NCBI GenBank assembly: GCA_935421135.1
Contig: OW285193.1
Coordinates: 9,356,496 to 9,420,495 of the forward strand
Direction: 5' to 3'
Origin: Bugulina stolonifera
Taxonomy: Eukaryota; Bryozoa; Gymnolaemata; Cheilostomatida; Bugulidae
DNA: 64,000 bases
The notes under the pieces are model-generated. The model did not search any database. It worked only from the letters and a program-made list of their open reading frames with translations, and had not been told where the DNA came from. The translations under genes and the position numbers were made by a program. This document shows, one piece after another, positions 11,601-26,600 of the stretch. How positions within the stretch are numbered: the stretch's first letter is position 1; each line of letters starts with the position of its first letter.

Positions 11601-14600
11601 GTAGCGTCGCCCCGAACTGATATGAAGGCAGATACACATGCGCCCGCTTCCCATCCTAGCACTGTACAAGCACCTGTCAACTCCACTCAGCCCAGCATCT
11701 CAGAACCGTCTACACAGAGCAATGGTCAGCCTTCTGAACAGCCAAACATGGCACCGACTCACCCTCAGGCATCACTACCTCCACAGCAACAGCATATGAT
11801 GATGTCTCAACAGCAGCACCCTCGTATGCCCAACTCTACGGGCATGCCACCAGGGGCATCTCACCCAGGCATGCCACCTGGGGCACCTCACCCCGGCATG
11901 GGTAAGATACTTGCCAGCCTATTAGTCTACTAGTAGATAGTGTTGGAAATGTTCATCCGATACACAAGACTGATAGGCTATGAGCTTTGTGATTGGCTAA
12001 TGAAATATGGCGTAGATGACTTTTTAAAAATGTCATCATGGAGATTTTATGTAGGCTATGTCTCCTCTATTTATACATACGCCTGCTGCTCTCATCTCAA
12101 AGGTTATATTTCAGGTAATGGTATGCCACCATATGCTCAGCAGAGGATGCCTCTAGGACAGTCATACCCTCCACAGAACAGAGCAGCAGCTCCGGGCTCC
12201 TACCCACCCTCAGCTCAATATCCACCCAATCAGGCACCACCACCGCACATGGCGTATCCGGGTGCCAACTCCAGTCCATCATGGCCTCCCCCGCAGCAGA
12301 GCCACCAGCAACCCCATGCAGCAGGTACGTTACCTCCTAACTTGATATGAGATTCATAGTAATTGTCGAATAAATCTTAAATCTAATTATCACAATTGTG
12401 ATGAAATTGTACCCGTTTTTACTGTCAATGCTTATAATGTTGCTAAATAGTTATAAATAAACTTATTTGATCAGGTTGGTTAATTGCACTTTCAATCTGA
12501 ATGTTGTAGTTAGTACTACATCATTTTCACGCTCCCATGATATTATCTATTATGTCATTTTATGCTAATCCACTAATCCTACTCATTTTGGCCATCACAG
12601 TTTTCCTGAAACTACTAACAAATTGATATCACCACTGACTGACTGACTGTCAATAAGTAGGTACATCACTATGTCAGTGTTACCACAAGTTATAACTACT
12701 ACTGCTGCTACTACTACCACCACTACCACTATTACTGCCGGTCCACACTAATATTACTGTGGCTACTGTGACTCCTACTTTTGGCCAGTGCAGTGGCTAC
12801 TACTATAAACTGGTATAACTGTAGGCTTGCACTATGGCTGGTGGCTAGAATGTGCATACCATGTAGTCGGCCTACTGCCACATGCATGTAACCCATTTGT
12901 TACAGTGAGAGATGGCCTACCCTCAGCTACCAACCAGTATAATTATATGTATTCTAATAGGCAGTGATTCTGTCATGCTTAGATTAATGGTATACGTTGA
13001 ATAGCCCATCCCAGACTAGATGGCAATTGGTAAAGCTAAGCACTAAGCAGTCATTTGAATACTAGCACTGGTAATGTAGTGGTAATACCAAGAACTACAT
13101 TTGGGATCAAGTTAAACCCTGTTCTAAGTCCTAATTACACTGCTGGGTGGTTTATACTTGACCTTTTAGCCTAGCAACAGCCTTCCCTCATCTTGTTTAC
13201 ACGATAGGCCTAGTAACTGGTATAACAGTTTATATAAATAAATCTATTATTTAGACATGGATCGAATGTGACAAGTTTTAAGTAGGACTCAGTCTATGGA
13301 ATTATGTGGGCTAAGGCTACAATGATAGAGTAATTCAAAGCTGTATATGTAAACAGTGGTCTCTCTATACTATACAAATGGGTTAGCTCTATAAATACTC
13401 CTTTCACAGCAGAGTGAAAGCAAACACTGCAGTATTATAACTGATAGGATAGCATAGGTTTTCTAATGTAAAGTATAGTAGGGCAAGCAGGCTGAGCTAA
13501 CTAACATTGTATGCAGTCTTGGTTAGCATACAAGTAGGGTGTTGACATTAGCTAGCCCTTTCTATTGATAAGCTGTGGCAATAATATAAGCTATAGAGTA
13601 CAGTATAAAGCTGATATAGGTTAGTATTATGTGCTATACTTCAGTACAAAGCTTTGTATAATGTTGAACCATTGAACTGTGTTGGCTATATGCTAGGAGC
13701 TTGTGTGTAGCTAATGGCATATCTTGATTGAATAGAATGCATAGGCCATAATAAGCCCTTCATGTGAATGATAGATGCACTGGTAGTTCGAATAACAACT
13801 GCTGCTATTAGCTACTGTAAAACCCAACTATGCGCCACCTGCCAATCTTAGACCAAGCTTAGTTACTTAGAATAATGCCCTTTTTGGTTAGATTGTGTTC
13901 CATTCAGAGGTTAGATTTCAATAGTTAAATTGTGGAGACTTTGAATTATTTTTGATACAAGAATTAGAAGTGGTTTGCATTTTGACAAAAGCCTATTTAG
14001 CGGCAGGAGTAGAGTTGGGGAAATACGATGTGATAAAGATGATAAATTGTATGCCCATGATGATAGGCTTGTCATGACTGGCAAGGCCTGTGATTAGCAT
14101 GCATAGCTAAACACTACTATACTTTATCATCTACTAGCACATATACTAAGTAGAGCCAGCCATCCTATGGTTCAATAGAATAGAACAAGCTGGCAATATA
14201 ACCTGGGTTCACTGGAGCGATTCGTTGCCTCATGTAGGCTGTATAGTAGTATGCTACGTGTATGTAAGCCTACTTGCTTGAGGTACTGTGGCTCAAAATT
14301 CTATGATGGCAGCAAAGTTGGAGCGCTTCTTTATGTATCCATGGAAGACTCTCTGTTCCCATGTCTCCACTATATTACTGTGATACTGTGTGATTTATAG
14401 ACATAATTATATAGCTGTTTTCAGCTTCTCTCTCTCCCTACATGTGAATAATAACACCATAATATAGTATATTCTCACCTGTTCCTAATTTACTGCTACT
14501 GTGTAGAATTCTGCTGGTATATTATAATTATTATATTTGTTCACATTGGCATGTAATATAAATAATTCTGGATAGGCTACAACTAATACACACCAATACT

Positions 14601-17600
14601 GTAGATAATAAATACAATTACTCATACTAGTTGTATTGTTATTACGGGAATCCCTGGATGGCAATGTACTCAGCAGTACAATGTACTTAGTATTGGTATT
14701 AAGCTATAAATAGCATCATGAGCTGCTATGAACACTTTTTATTAAGAGTGTGGATAATATCACTAATCTTCAGTCTGTTGAGCTCAAGTCACCTGACCCT
14801 CTGTTCCAAGTCATCAAGACTCGGCAGGTCCCCACCTTTTTCACTTCACATGTTTGCTTTCATCTTGGAATCACCTGGGCACTAGCAGAGGGCAGCCTAG
14901 GATGTTAAACTGTGTTCGCTAAAATTAACCAGTTTTAGTACCCTCATTACAGTAGGGGTGTTCTAGGGCATCATGTGTGTACTATGCAGGCACTACTGCC
15001 ATCACAGAGTCGAAACGAGACAAATGGAAGTCGAGTATTACTGGGTGCCAGTGCTATGCACTCTTGGTAGAAATATATTTTTTCCTGCCACTTTGACCAA
15101 TTTCTACGACCCTTCATGTCCATAGACTTATAATACGTGACTTTAAAACCACCGTTGTTTTTCAAGCCAATGTTTGAAACGATAAATCTCTCATTGGTCA
15201 TTTAGTAGTGGACTGTCATATAGAATATCTCTTCTCACCTTCGGTTATTAGACGTTGTGCAGCTAGAAAGCTTATCGCCTAGTACTGGTTATGTATTTAC
15301 TATATAATTATGGGATAATTTAGTGTACTTTGATAGGTTTATTTTTCTTGCTGTAGACATAATGTATATATTTGATGTTGCTACTGGTATACCACATACT
15401 ATTTAGAATAGTAGGGAGTTGTGGGAAGGTACACATCCTCTAGGAACAGTGATCAATAGGTTGGGGCCATCCTATCTCAATACCTTCTCATTCTATGCCA
15501 TCCCTTGTACTAAATATCAGCTTCCTTGTTTATAGGTGGCGTATACTCTACCAAAAATGATAAGAATGCGGTTTCCTCTCCACTATCGGCTGCCCAATCA
15601 CCAGCTGCCGTAGCATCACCTCACGGTTCGGAAGGTAGCCGGCGTCCTTCATCAAGAAAGTCTGACAGCAGTGGTGGTGGCAGCAAAACACAGGTGGGTC
15701 ACAGTGGATGAATTCAAGCTGACTTGATATAACTTGATCAATCAATGGAACATTAGCCTGCTCTATGATTTACCTCAATTTGTTTTTCATCAGCCACAAG
15801 GCAGGTCTAGGTAGAGTAGGCCTACTGACTATTTCCTATGACTTTCATATATGGACTACACTGATGGCCAGGGGGTATTATAGGCTTGCAAAATTGATGT
15901 TTTATTGGCCTTTTCAGTCTAAACCATGGTAACGAGTGAAAGTATAAGCACATTATTGTGGGTATTGTATAATATTTTGACCATGAGTTGAAGTTTTATA
16001 AATGTTTAGCATGAAATTGAGACTGAATATTTGTTGAATATTTTATACCAGTGGAAGTCTCACTGTGTTTGCATTTATGTTTGTAGAAAGTGGTAGGTGC
16101 TAACACGGTGCACGGAACAAGTTTAGACGTATTCAACAAGCAGGTAGAATTAGGTCCGCCTGCTGAACATCCAATGAGAAGACAGTTCATGGACCACCTG
16201 TGTGCGTTCTACCTAGAAACCAGTAAACCTCTCACGTCTATGCCCTGTATAGGAAAGAATCCCCTTGATCTCTACAAAGTATTTCAAATAGTCAAGGAGA
16301 AAGGAGGCTTTCAACAAGTAAGTAACAAAGAGATCATGCATGGGAAAGACACCATTATTATTGTTCTATCTGATTCTATGGTCCTATAGGCTCTCAGACA
16401 AAACCAGTCTGTATTAGTACTTTAGTATGTTAAAACTGTTGGAGTTGTTTGCTCTTTAATTGTATAGTCTCTTCGTTGGCTGATACCAGAACGTATAAAT
16501 TACAGTGTAAAATTATTAGGTTTTCTCTGCTGTGCCATCAAACAGCATAACTGGTAATTTATATCTGTATGTATATGTGTAGTCATTGTGGGTTTGCCCT
16601 AGAATTTATATCTTTATGGATCATTGAAACATACATGTAAATAATGTAACCTTTTCGGTATCAAATGGTGTGTTAAACCATTTCCTTTAGGTGTGTAAGA
16701 AGAAATTATGGAAGCTGGTCGGTACAACGTCTGCTGCATCTACTGCTGCCAATGCTGCCTACACTATGAAGAAAGCGTACATAAAGTTCCTCCTGAACTA
16801 TGAGTGCAAGTTTGAGCAAGGAGGTATAGATCCACAGGTGGTGCTCAGTTCCGTAGAGACCAAGAAAGATAAACAGAATAGGAATGCACCTTCACCAGGT
16901 TAGTTCACTTGTAGACTGGTGAGTGGTAGAGGACACTGGTCAATGTCTCTATTTTTAGTTACACCACAGTACAAGCTGTTATGTTAATTACCAATATTAA
17001 TCTGGGGGAATTATCCCTGGATAACTGTATAATCTGGATTTCCTGGACTACGTTCTGCTATTAAATCAATAAAAATGTACATCCTCTAATTGCATAGACC
17101 TTGATAACATTATGTAACATATGAGTCCATAAATAGTTATATCATAGTATCACATTTTTCCATATATAATGCCGGTATTGTTCCAGTATAATTGTAATAA
17201 AAATTATGGTCATCCAGGTAATTGGTAATACATTGTATATGCATAGTGATTGATATTAAAAGATATTCTAGGTCTACACTGCTAATCTCCTGTGTGTGCA
17301 TGTGCATGATGATAAGGAATCAATGACTGTTATTATTTGGGATCCCTGGCTAACCTATCAACCAATGACCCCAGTATCTGGCACTAATTCACCCCAAGCC
17401 TATTGTCCATCCTACTATTATAGTAAAGGTTGTCATGAAATTCTGGACATCAATATAAACAGACATGCAGTAGTACATTCATGTGCACATGTTTTCTTGC
17501 ATAATAAATGATAGTTGTGCTGAAGTTAAGCAGGTTCCCCTTTGGAGATTACTACACTATTATTTATGTTGCATCAGTGTATGTGGTTTCCCCTTTCAGC

Positions 17601-20600
17601 TACTTATATGTAGTCACCCTTTCATTTACAGGATATCAGCATATCAGCATTATACTACATGTACAATGTTTATGTAACCTAGGTTCCTCTGGAAACTCCC
17701 AAGACGGGCATATGCGAGGTTACTCCGACTACAATATGGGTCCAGGAGTGCATCACCCAGGCCATCCCGTGCACATGGGTGCTGGACAGATGAGGCCTAC
17801 TCAGTACCATGACCCTAACATGCCTCCACACCCACAGCAGGTACGTTCTCTCTTATGTTTTAACTCAATTCTTTTATCAAATTGCTAAATTAGTTTATTC
17901 CTTAATATAATTATTAAAAATGTATAAAATTGTATTAGAATTAAAGTTAAATTTAGTGTCGTCCCCTCCCCCATGATTTCAATTTAATTTTAACAAACTA
18001 CCAAACCTGTAAAAAGAAACAAATTCAATATTATAGACATGCAGGAATCATAGTACTCTATGGAGTTGTGTGCTCGTCCTGTTTTAATGATCAGGAATAG
18101 ACAACTCTACTGCTAACGCTATATAGCTACCCTGTAACACTGTGCTACCAATCATCACTAGCATTACCTTTATGAGCTGATTAGTGTTCTTGTGTAGCAT
18201 AAGATTACTTTAATATTGAAGCTATTGTCAATATTTGACATGAACAGACTGTTCAGGGCCCCTCAGTATGTCGTTGGCTAAGGTTTGATCCATTCATTTT
18301 GTATTCCCTTGTAGCATTCGGCATACATGAATTATAACAACATGGGTGGCCATGGTCCATCTGGACCTATGCCAAACGGACATCACCCTATGACTCCACA
18401 ACAACCAAACTCCGTCGGTAACGAGGACCAATTACAGATGTCTGGCCAATCTGACCCCAACGCTGACCCCTACCGCCATCAACCAATGAACTCACAGTTC
18501 AATAATCAGCCAAACATGAGGTATGTTTCCTGGCGAGTGATTTAAACAGCTCACTAAGCTGTTGGGGTATTAGCTTTCAAGTGTTTACCATTACGTATAA
18601 TTATTAGAAGATTATGGGGCCCATCAGTTCTGTTGTTCATTGACTAGTTCAATATTCTACTGATTGATGTGGAGTCTGTACCCTTCATTTATAATAACTA
18701 TTTGACATCATTAATAATTTGTAGGTATAATTTATTTTAATGCTTGTCTATTACCTCAAGCATTAATACAGTGCATGTGATCATTTCATGACACTGTTGT
18801 GAACATCTATTATAATTACGGTGCTCTTAGTTTTTGTCCTTTATCCTCAAGTACATGGGCACATACAAAGTATTCAAATATTATTTCTCAGGCAGGTGAC
18901 AATAATTGTTTTGAATAATAATACACTGTGATTTATTATAGGAAAATTATTGTCACGCCTCAAGTGAATTTGCACATACCTGGTTTAGTTTTTGGAAAAA
19001 AAAAATCACTTTATTATTTTCCATCCACATAATTACATTTTATTTCCATGTGCAAGCAACATGTCCTCTTGTACACCACCCAGTTTTACCTCATCAAGGT
19101 TAAACTAATTTTAGATGTTCGATCTTACAGTCATGAAGTTTATTTTTGCCACGGAAATCAGTATATCATAATGCCAAATACACTGTACATCATGTTGTTA
19201 CTAAAAGTACAGTAGCTCATGTGCTACTACTTGCAGCAAGCTGCTACTCATAGTGCATTGTGAGATTCTCCTTATGTGGCTCATTATGTTTTGCGTAGAG
19301 TTGGGCTATAAAACTAGTTGTAGTTGGGGTAATTCTGGTGCATTGTGTTGCTAACTGTTGATCAAGTTTTGAATTGCACTTCACATTAATTGCATTAGAT
19401 TCATTGCTATGTTTGGTCCTGCTCCTCCTCACTACTCATGGTACTGGACGCATGTTTACAGTGGCCCTGGCTACCCACCTCGGCACCCTTACTATGGACC
19501 AAGAATGCCTCCACCTGGTGGTCAAAGGCCTCCATTTCATCAGCAGCCCACACCTAGCCCAAGTTCCCAGCAACAACCACCTCCTTCTCCACAAATGAGG
19601 ATGCCTCATCCACAATCTGGTTACCCTCCGATGTACAGGGATAGCGGGTGAGTCGCTAGCTTTCACTTTAGAAAACAAGTTAACTTTTAATAATGCATAC
19701 ATGCAACTAATGTGAGAAAATGATTTAATAACAATGTGGTAATGCCAAATTGTCTATTGCATATGTTATATTATAGGCCCTCTATAATATAGGCCCTATG
19801 ATCGGTTTTGTTATATGTAGTGATCGCTGCCAATTTCTATCTTTTTCTTAAGTTTTGGTGAATCTGCATAGAACTTTCTCACAGCTAACTAGATATTATC
19901 CATTGTATAATTAAGGAGGTGTATATTGACAGTCTGTTGTTTTTCTCTTGTAGGTATCCTAATAGTCAGGCTGGAATGCCTTCCACTCCATCCTCACACT
20001 CGAGTAGCGGATATCCATCTATGGACAGCCAGTCCAGCAGGACACCTTCTTCTGTCTACTCCCAGAGTCCCACAGTCGGTGCTGTTCCGTCTCACCTACC
20101 TACTCCTTCAGCCGCTCCTTCCTCTAACATGTCTCATTCGATGCAGCCGCAGCACTCTAGTCCAGTCACCCCCGTACCCCGCTACCCTCCTAGAGGCCCT
20201 CATCAGACCATGAGTCGTGGAGCTCTTGGCTCAATGCTCTCCAGCTCTTCTGGTGCTCCAGGTAAACGTCTAAACTTTTCTATGCATTATAATCAATGGT
20301 ACGTTCATGCTTCGTTGCTGCTTGTGTGAACAGCATAACATTTAACCGGCTGTCACAGGGTGCTCTGTTATATTGTGCTCTTATCTAGGCATCGACACAC
20401 ACCCTCCTTTGGAGTCGTTTACTGAGTCGCTCTCCTTCAGTTATGAAGGTGGGTTTAGTGGAGCTCGCACTTTAGAGATGCCACCACCTCCGCTGCCAAT
20501 GTCCACATTGGTTGACCTTACTAAGGGTAATGGGCTTGTTGTTCTTCCGTGTGCTTCTTGTATCCTAGTGATTTAGTGTTGTTGATGTACCAATCTCCGT

Positions 20601-23600
20601 GTGTGTGAGTTGGAAGATACTACCCGTTATTAACTTGATGTATAATTGTAGAATTATGTTTGTACAGAGAATAGACAATATGTTGTAGTTGCTAATAGTT
20701 TTTAGAGGTTTCTGTGTCCGAAAATCAATGCAACATTCCTAATTTATACAACTTCAGACTGTTGCATTAGCCTGTGTTCCATACCTTCCAAAATTGACTG
20801 TAAAGGTTGGGCCGCTAGTTTGTGTTTACCAAAGTCATCCATCCCACTCTAAGTTATGCAGTTACTGTTACTGAGAGTATGGAACCCAGGCTACACTTGC
20901 ATTTGTGTAGTTACTATAAGCTTTGAATACTATCTAAATATCATATATGAGTTGGACTGTTTTGTCTTGGAAGAGTCTGTTCAGTGTATGTCGATTCCTG
21001 GTTTATCCAATGTTTGCTGAATTCTGCCTGTTTACTAACTAGTTTGCTTTGTTCTCCTTTTCCTACAGGTACACGTAGTACAGCATAGTAGTGCTGCTGT
21101 ATGCTACAATAATTTTAGAATCCTATCAATTTATAAGTTAAGCTTATTCAAGTCTTTTATTTTACTTGAGCTTTGTATTAGCCAGCCAATTTAAAAGCCA
21201 ATATTGAACCAGGGTATGCTGAATGAATATCTAATGTTACATGCCGATGAATGTTCCATGTATTTCTGTGTTTACTGGAGTTATAAGTTTTGAATATTTT
21301 TGCCCGTTAGATATGAGATCAGGAATGAATATGCCATGGCGGCCGCGGGCCTCGATGCCTCCACCAGGATACCCTGGGCTTATGGGAGCCGATCATCCTA
21401 TGCCTCGTCGCCCAATGCCAAGGCATTCAATGGCGCCACCAAAGAAGGAGGTAGAGTTTCCTGCAGGCAGTGTGGAGGCTACACAACCCAGTAAAGTGAG
21501 ACGCCGTGTTCTACACGCCAGTGATGTTGGTAAGATTTCATTCACTTAACTATCAGCACGGTGCTGTACTTAACTAGCTAACGTCTTTGTTTGGTGTATC
21601 TTGGGGTTGTCAGCCTTGCGTGTCAACCTACTACCACGGTTTCTCTGACTAATACACTATCTTGTAACTTTAGGTAAAGTAGATGCGAGAAAGCTGGTGA
21701 TGTGCTTACGATCTGGACTACTATACGAGTCAGTGTGGGCATTAGACACTATCACTATACTATTACGGGATGAGCAGATGCATGCAATGCGCTTCTGTCT
21801 GCGTAACATGCCTGGTCTGCTCGATATACTCATTGCTCACTATAAGTAAGTATCCCGCAGATATTCTTATGCGACCGGTCGCAGTGTTGAAGGGTCGCTC
21901 GAACATGTATGTTTATCTCCACCAGTACCCACCATTACCACCATATCCATTGAATGACCTCATACATGAGTACTCAGTGCTACTCGATGTATTCCCACCA
22001 ACTCTTCTCTATCTCAAGTCCATCTGACGTTTACTATCAAGACTGACTGGATTGTATGCTGTACGATTTGACCATAGTGCCTCTCCTCTCTTGGCTTAAC
22101 CATCAACTAACTGTTATACACTCGGTGTTCTCTTTGCTATCTGTCTTTTTCCGCTAGCTTTATCATAGAGGTAGTAACTAGATCTACCTTTTAGTTTTTA
22201 TGTTGCAATTGCGGTAATTTCCTTGCAGTAACAATGTGAATTGTATTTCCGTTTACATGCATATTAATACAATGTTGTAGACAATCATTGGCACTGATGT
22301 TTGAAGAACTTTCCGGGATGGCTGAAACTGAACCAATCAGCTGTTCCAGTTTGTTAGATGAAGAAGAATATGATCTAGAAGATTGTAAGGAAGCCATTCT
22401 GAACTCTGCGAACTACTCGTGGACCTCTAGAGGTGGTATGAAGGTCATAGTAGACTCTGATCTCAAACAGGGGCAGATGATTCCCTCCCCTTCAATGTAC
22501 AGTAGGAAAGCATATACTAACCATAAAAAAGATCACACAGTAGTAACAACATATGAGCCAGACAACACCAAGGACTTCTATAACAAACACTTCAGGAAGT
22601 ATGTCAAGGTTGACAAAAAGTATGGTGAAGGTTTGACTACCTCGATCTCAACCGATGGAACATTTCTCAAAGAAGACGATATGACAACTATAAACTCTCC
22701 CACCCCAACCAGTCCAACATCTGGTGGTACGGAGTTTAGCGCACAATCCACTCAAACTGAGAAGCGTATGCTCATGGACGGTGGTATATCACAGTTCCCC
22801 GTCTGCAATGGATTTATTACTCCGGATTTAAAAGGAGATATGAGTGAGCACAGCTGTGAGAGTAGCGATGCGGCTCTCTCAACTAAATCAGCAGTGGATA
22901 TTCAAACTAAGTCTGATACTGGTAGTAAGAGTAAAGACCCTATGGAGCAGAAGATGGTAGAAAGTACTGAGGGTTTGAAGATACTAGAGGCAAAGCTTAC
23001 AGTATCTAGGAAACGCAGGTATGTACGCCCACGGTTAGCTGTGGTTTGGTGGGGATTACAAGTGTCACTAATTTCTGTATTGTTTTGTTTTTATAATTAC
23101 CTATATTCTGCTGATTTCTTTCAAAATTGCTTATGAATTTCACAATTTTAAATTGAACATTCAATCTAAAAATGATGGATAATAACTCCTTAGACATATA
23201 ATTTGGTGTAATTGAAAGTCGTCTTCTCTCTATTAATAATATGGTTAACAATAGAGGTAACCGTGTACACGCTGTGTTACACCTGCCTCTTGTTTGAGGG
23301 GATTTCCATGGTGCTATTATACTGATATCATGTAACACATGAGTATAGTATTGCTATGTGACATGTGCTATGTAGGTTTAGTATTGCTATGTGACATGTA
23401 CTATGTAGTTATAGTATTGCTATGTGACAGGTACTATGTAGGTATAGTATTGCGATGTGACATGTACTATGTAGGTATAGTATTGCCATGTGACACGTAC
23501 TATGTAGGTTTAGTGAGAACATGGACGAAACACCTTTAATAAGAGACCGAACACCGCTGGAAGGTGAGGTGGACAGGAAATTGGAAGAGCTGGCAGTCAG

Positions 23601-26600
23601 ATGTACAACTTTATCAAACATCTTCAGGGGATTTAGCTTTATACCTGAAAATGAGAAGGTAAGTTTTATACTACCCTACCCCTTTTTTTATTTCTAGCGC
23701 TGGCATGTTAAGGAAACCAGGCTATGTGCGCGTTATCATTGTGCACATGTATATATGTGTGTACATGCGTATACTATGCGTACATGTATATACATTGCAC
23801 ATGATAGCGATACATTGTATAAAGATATCTGGATCTCTATAGTTTTTTATAATTTAGTCAGGAATTTATCCTTATCTGGTTTGTACGAATTTGGAGTTGC
23901 TTTCCCACGATGCGAACCAATTAACCGCTGCTGCTAATGTGCGTAGATTGGCTGGTTAGATTGTTTAAGACAATTCAAGGCAAATTAATTTATGTTTTAC
24001 TGAGACCGTACTAGTTTATTATTTGTTGTGTCCTTTCTCATGACTCCTATGGGTATTTCATGGATAAACTCCTCCATTGTTACATATGATATATTCAGTA
24101 TAATTTATGTACACTCCATAATACTTATATACTACGAGTACTTTACTCTCAGTTCACTGGTCAGTAATCATGTTTATTGTTCTTTAGTTAATGGCTGACA
24201 ACCAGGCTTTACTCGGCGTGTTTGGTCAATTGTTAAAACTGAAAACAAAACCAGAGCAAGAGAAGGAGCAGAAGTATTGGCTATGGTCATCCATAGAGGC
24301 TCTGAGAGAAAACACTCTGGTAGCCATTAGTAACATAGCAGGTCACATTCAGCTGATGAAAACACCCAATGAGGTAAGACTATACATATGTAGTTAGTTG
24401 ACAGTATAAAAGGAGGATTTATTCTGAATATAATCTATTCTATCTTTCTCTCCTCACCTTTGCGGTCGTAGTTCTGTTCAAGTTAGTGTGTGCGCGCATG
24501 TAAAATTTGCTTAAATCATATACCAATTGTATTCCTGTTTTAGCTGTTCCTAACTGACTGAAACCTATAATCATGCTAATATGTGAAATGTTGTAGGAAT
24601 ATATATGTCATGTATTGCTGGCTAAAATGTCATTATCATCTACCGAACCTACAGTGTTACATGGACATACAGTATATAAATTATACATGTATCCTGTTTT
24701 CTTGGATTTTGTTCCACTTGGGTTTTGAGTAGGCACATTGGAATTATCTTCCCCTTGAGCTCCAGTTGAATGAACAGACAACTCCCACAACTCTGACTAA
24801 TGTTTATATTGTATAATGTAGGTGTGTTATCCATTGATGGACAGTCTATTATTCTGGTCTACTACATCATCTGCCTACGCTAGAGATCCCCTACCACACA
24901 CACACAGTCTCAGTATACGTAACCTGGCAATGGAGATCCTATGTAAGATGTGCGCACATGCTGAGAATATGAACTTATTATTAGCTACGCCCCCTGTTGA
25001 CAGAATTAGTCGTCTATTCCAATGTTTAGCTAGACTATTAGCCGAAACGGATCAGGTTTGTATAGTGTTATTATATTATACTCTATCACTTTATATTATT
25101 TTATTATTCAAACTTCTACTAAATGCACAGTAGCTAATCACTCTTTGAGCACAATACAACTAGTCCACACGATACAAAGCCCACATGGTTTGTCAGAAGT
25201 ATGTGATATGCTTGCAACACTCTGCATACAGCAGGAGGTGCTCTATAATCTAGATAGGTTAGGTTGTAGCTCATCCTAGCTTATACACAAGGACATGGTC
25301 TCTGATTAAATGCAAATACATGTACACTCCGTTATATTATGTCTATATACATGGTATACACTGTACTCACTGTCCACACTGTACTCACTGTATTCACTGT
25401 CCACAATGTATTCACAGGTACGAAGAGAATTTGCATTAGTCATCATATCATGCCTAGCTCAGGCTGACCCTGCAGCAGCACGAGGCCTTGCAGTACAGCC
25501 ATCTTGTGTCTCACAGCTAATCAGCATCCTAGAGTCTGCCGAGACAGCTGCTTACTCCATAGCCCAACAGCGTGGTGTTAGCGCATTGAGAGAGAACCCT
25601 GAGGCTATGGGAACAAGTCTAGACATGATTAGGAGGACATCAGGCACTCTGGTAGAGATGGCACAGGTTGGTTCACTCACTACACTAGCTTAGAGGTAGA
25701 GTGCTGGGATTCCCTGTATTGGGTAGAGTACTCTTGTGCTTCCAGCACCTCCCTACTTACTACTAATAGAACATCCCAACTTGTACAGCTCATTCATTGA
25801 GTTTGTGAGATTCTTATACTAGAGAGCAATTATTAGTCTGTGGGGAATGTCTGTTAGTGCCTTGGTATACAACCTCAAGCCTACAATATCAACTGGGTCA
25901 TGACCACTTACCAGCTGCCTGCCACAGAGTCCTAGTAAACAGGACTTAATGTCAGCTAGGGTTTATTTATATACATGACAATTAATTTTGCATTGGATTA
26001 ATAAAATTTGGTGATATTTATGATTTTTTGCAAATTTATTAAATGTGTATCACAGACTTACTTCAGGCAAAAAGTTGAGTTTATTATCAGACAAAAAAAT
26101 CAGTTTATTACTAATTTAATGGTAGTAATGTTGAACTAGTTTCTCAACTTGCATTGTCATCATTCCATTTTGTGCCAATTTGTGTTTCCGACTCAAAGGA
26201 GTAGCACTGTGTTAGACTTATTATTCCTTCTTATATAACTTACCTGTACATACATATAGCCTTCTCAGATAACTTACCTCTACATACATGTATATAGCCT
26301 TCTCAGATAACTTACCTCTACATACATGTATATAGCCTTCTCAGATAACTTACCTCTACATACATGTATATAGCCTTCTCAGATAACTTACCTCTACATA
26401 CATGTATATAGCCTTCTCAGATAACTTACCTCTACATACATGTATATGACCTTCTTATAACTTACCTGTACCTGTACCTACCTATTATAGCCTTCTTATA
26501 TAACTTGCCTGTACATACATGTATATAGCGAGCACTGTACACTGTGTGTCTATGTTGCAGGTTGAGGAGAATCATGCTATACTATTACGACAACAAGACC

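Noticed and set aside
14971..15201. Minus-strand open frame of 76 codons inside the large ARID1 intron
   Set aside because: No recognisable domain, no clear splice sites or start context; best treated as chance.
25131..25279. Possible extra ARID1 exon reading SEVCDMLATLCIQQEVLYNL
   Set aside because: No acceptor gives an exon in phase with both neighbours, and the BAF250_C domain is already collinear with human ARID1 when exon 24822-25055 joins 25418-25666 directly.
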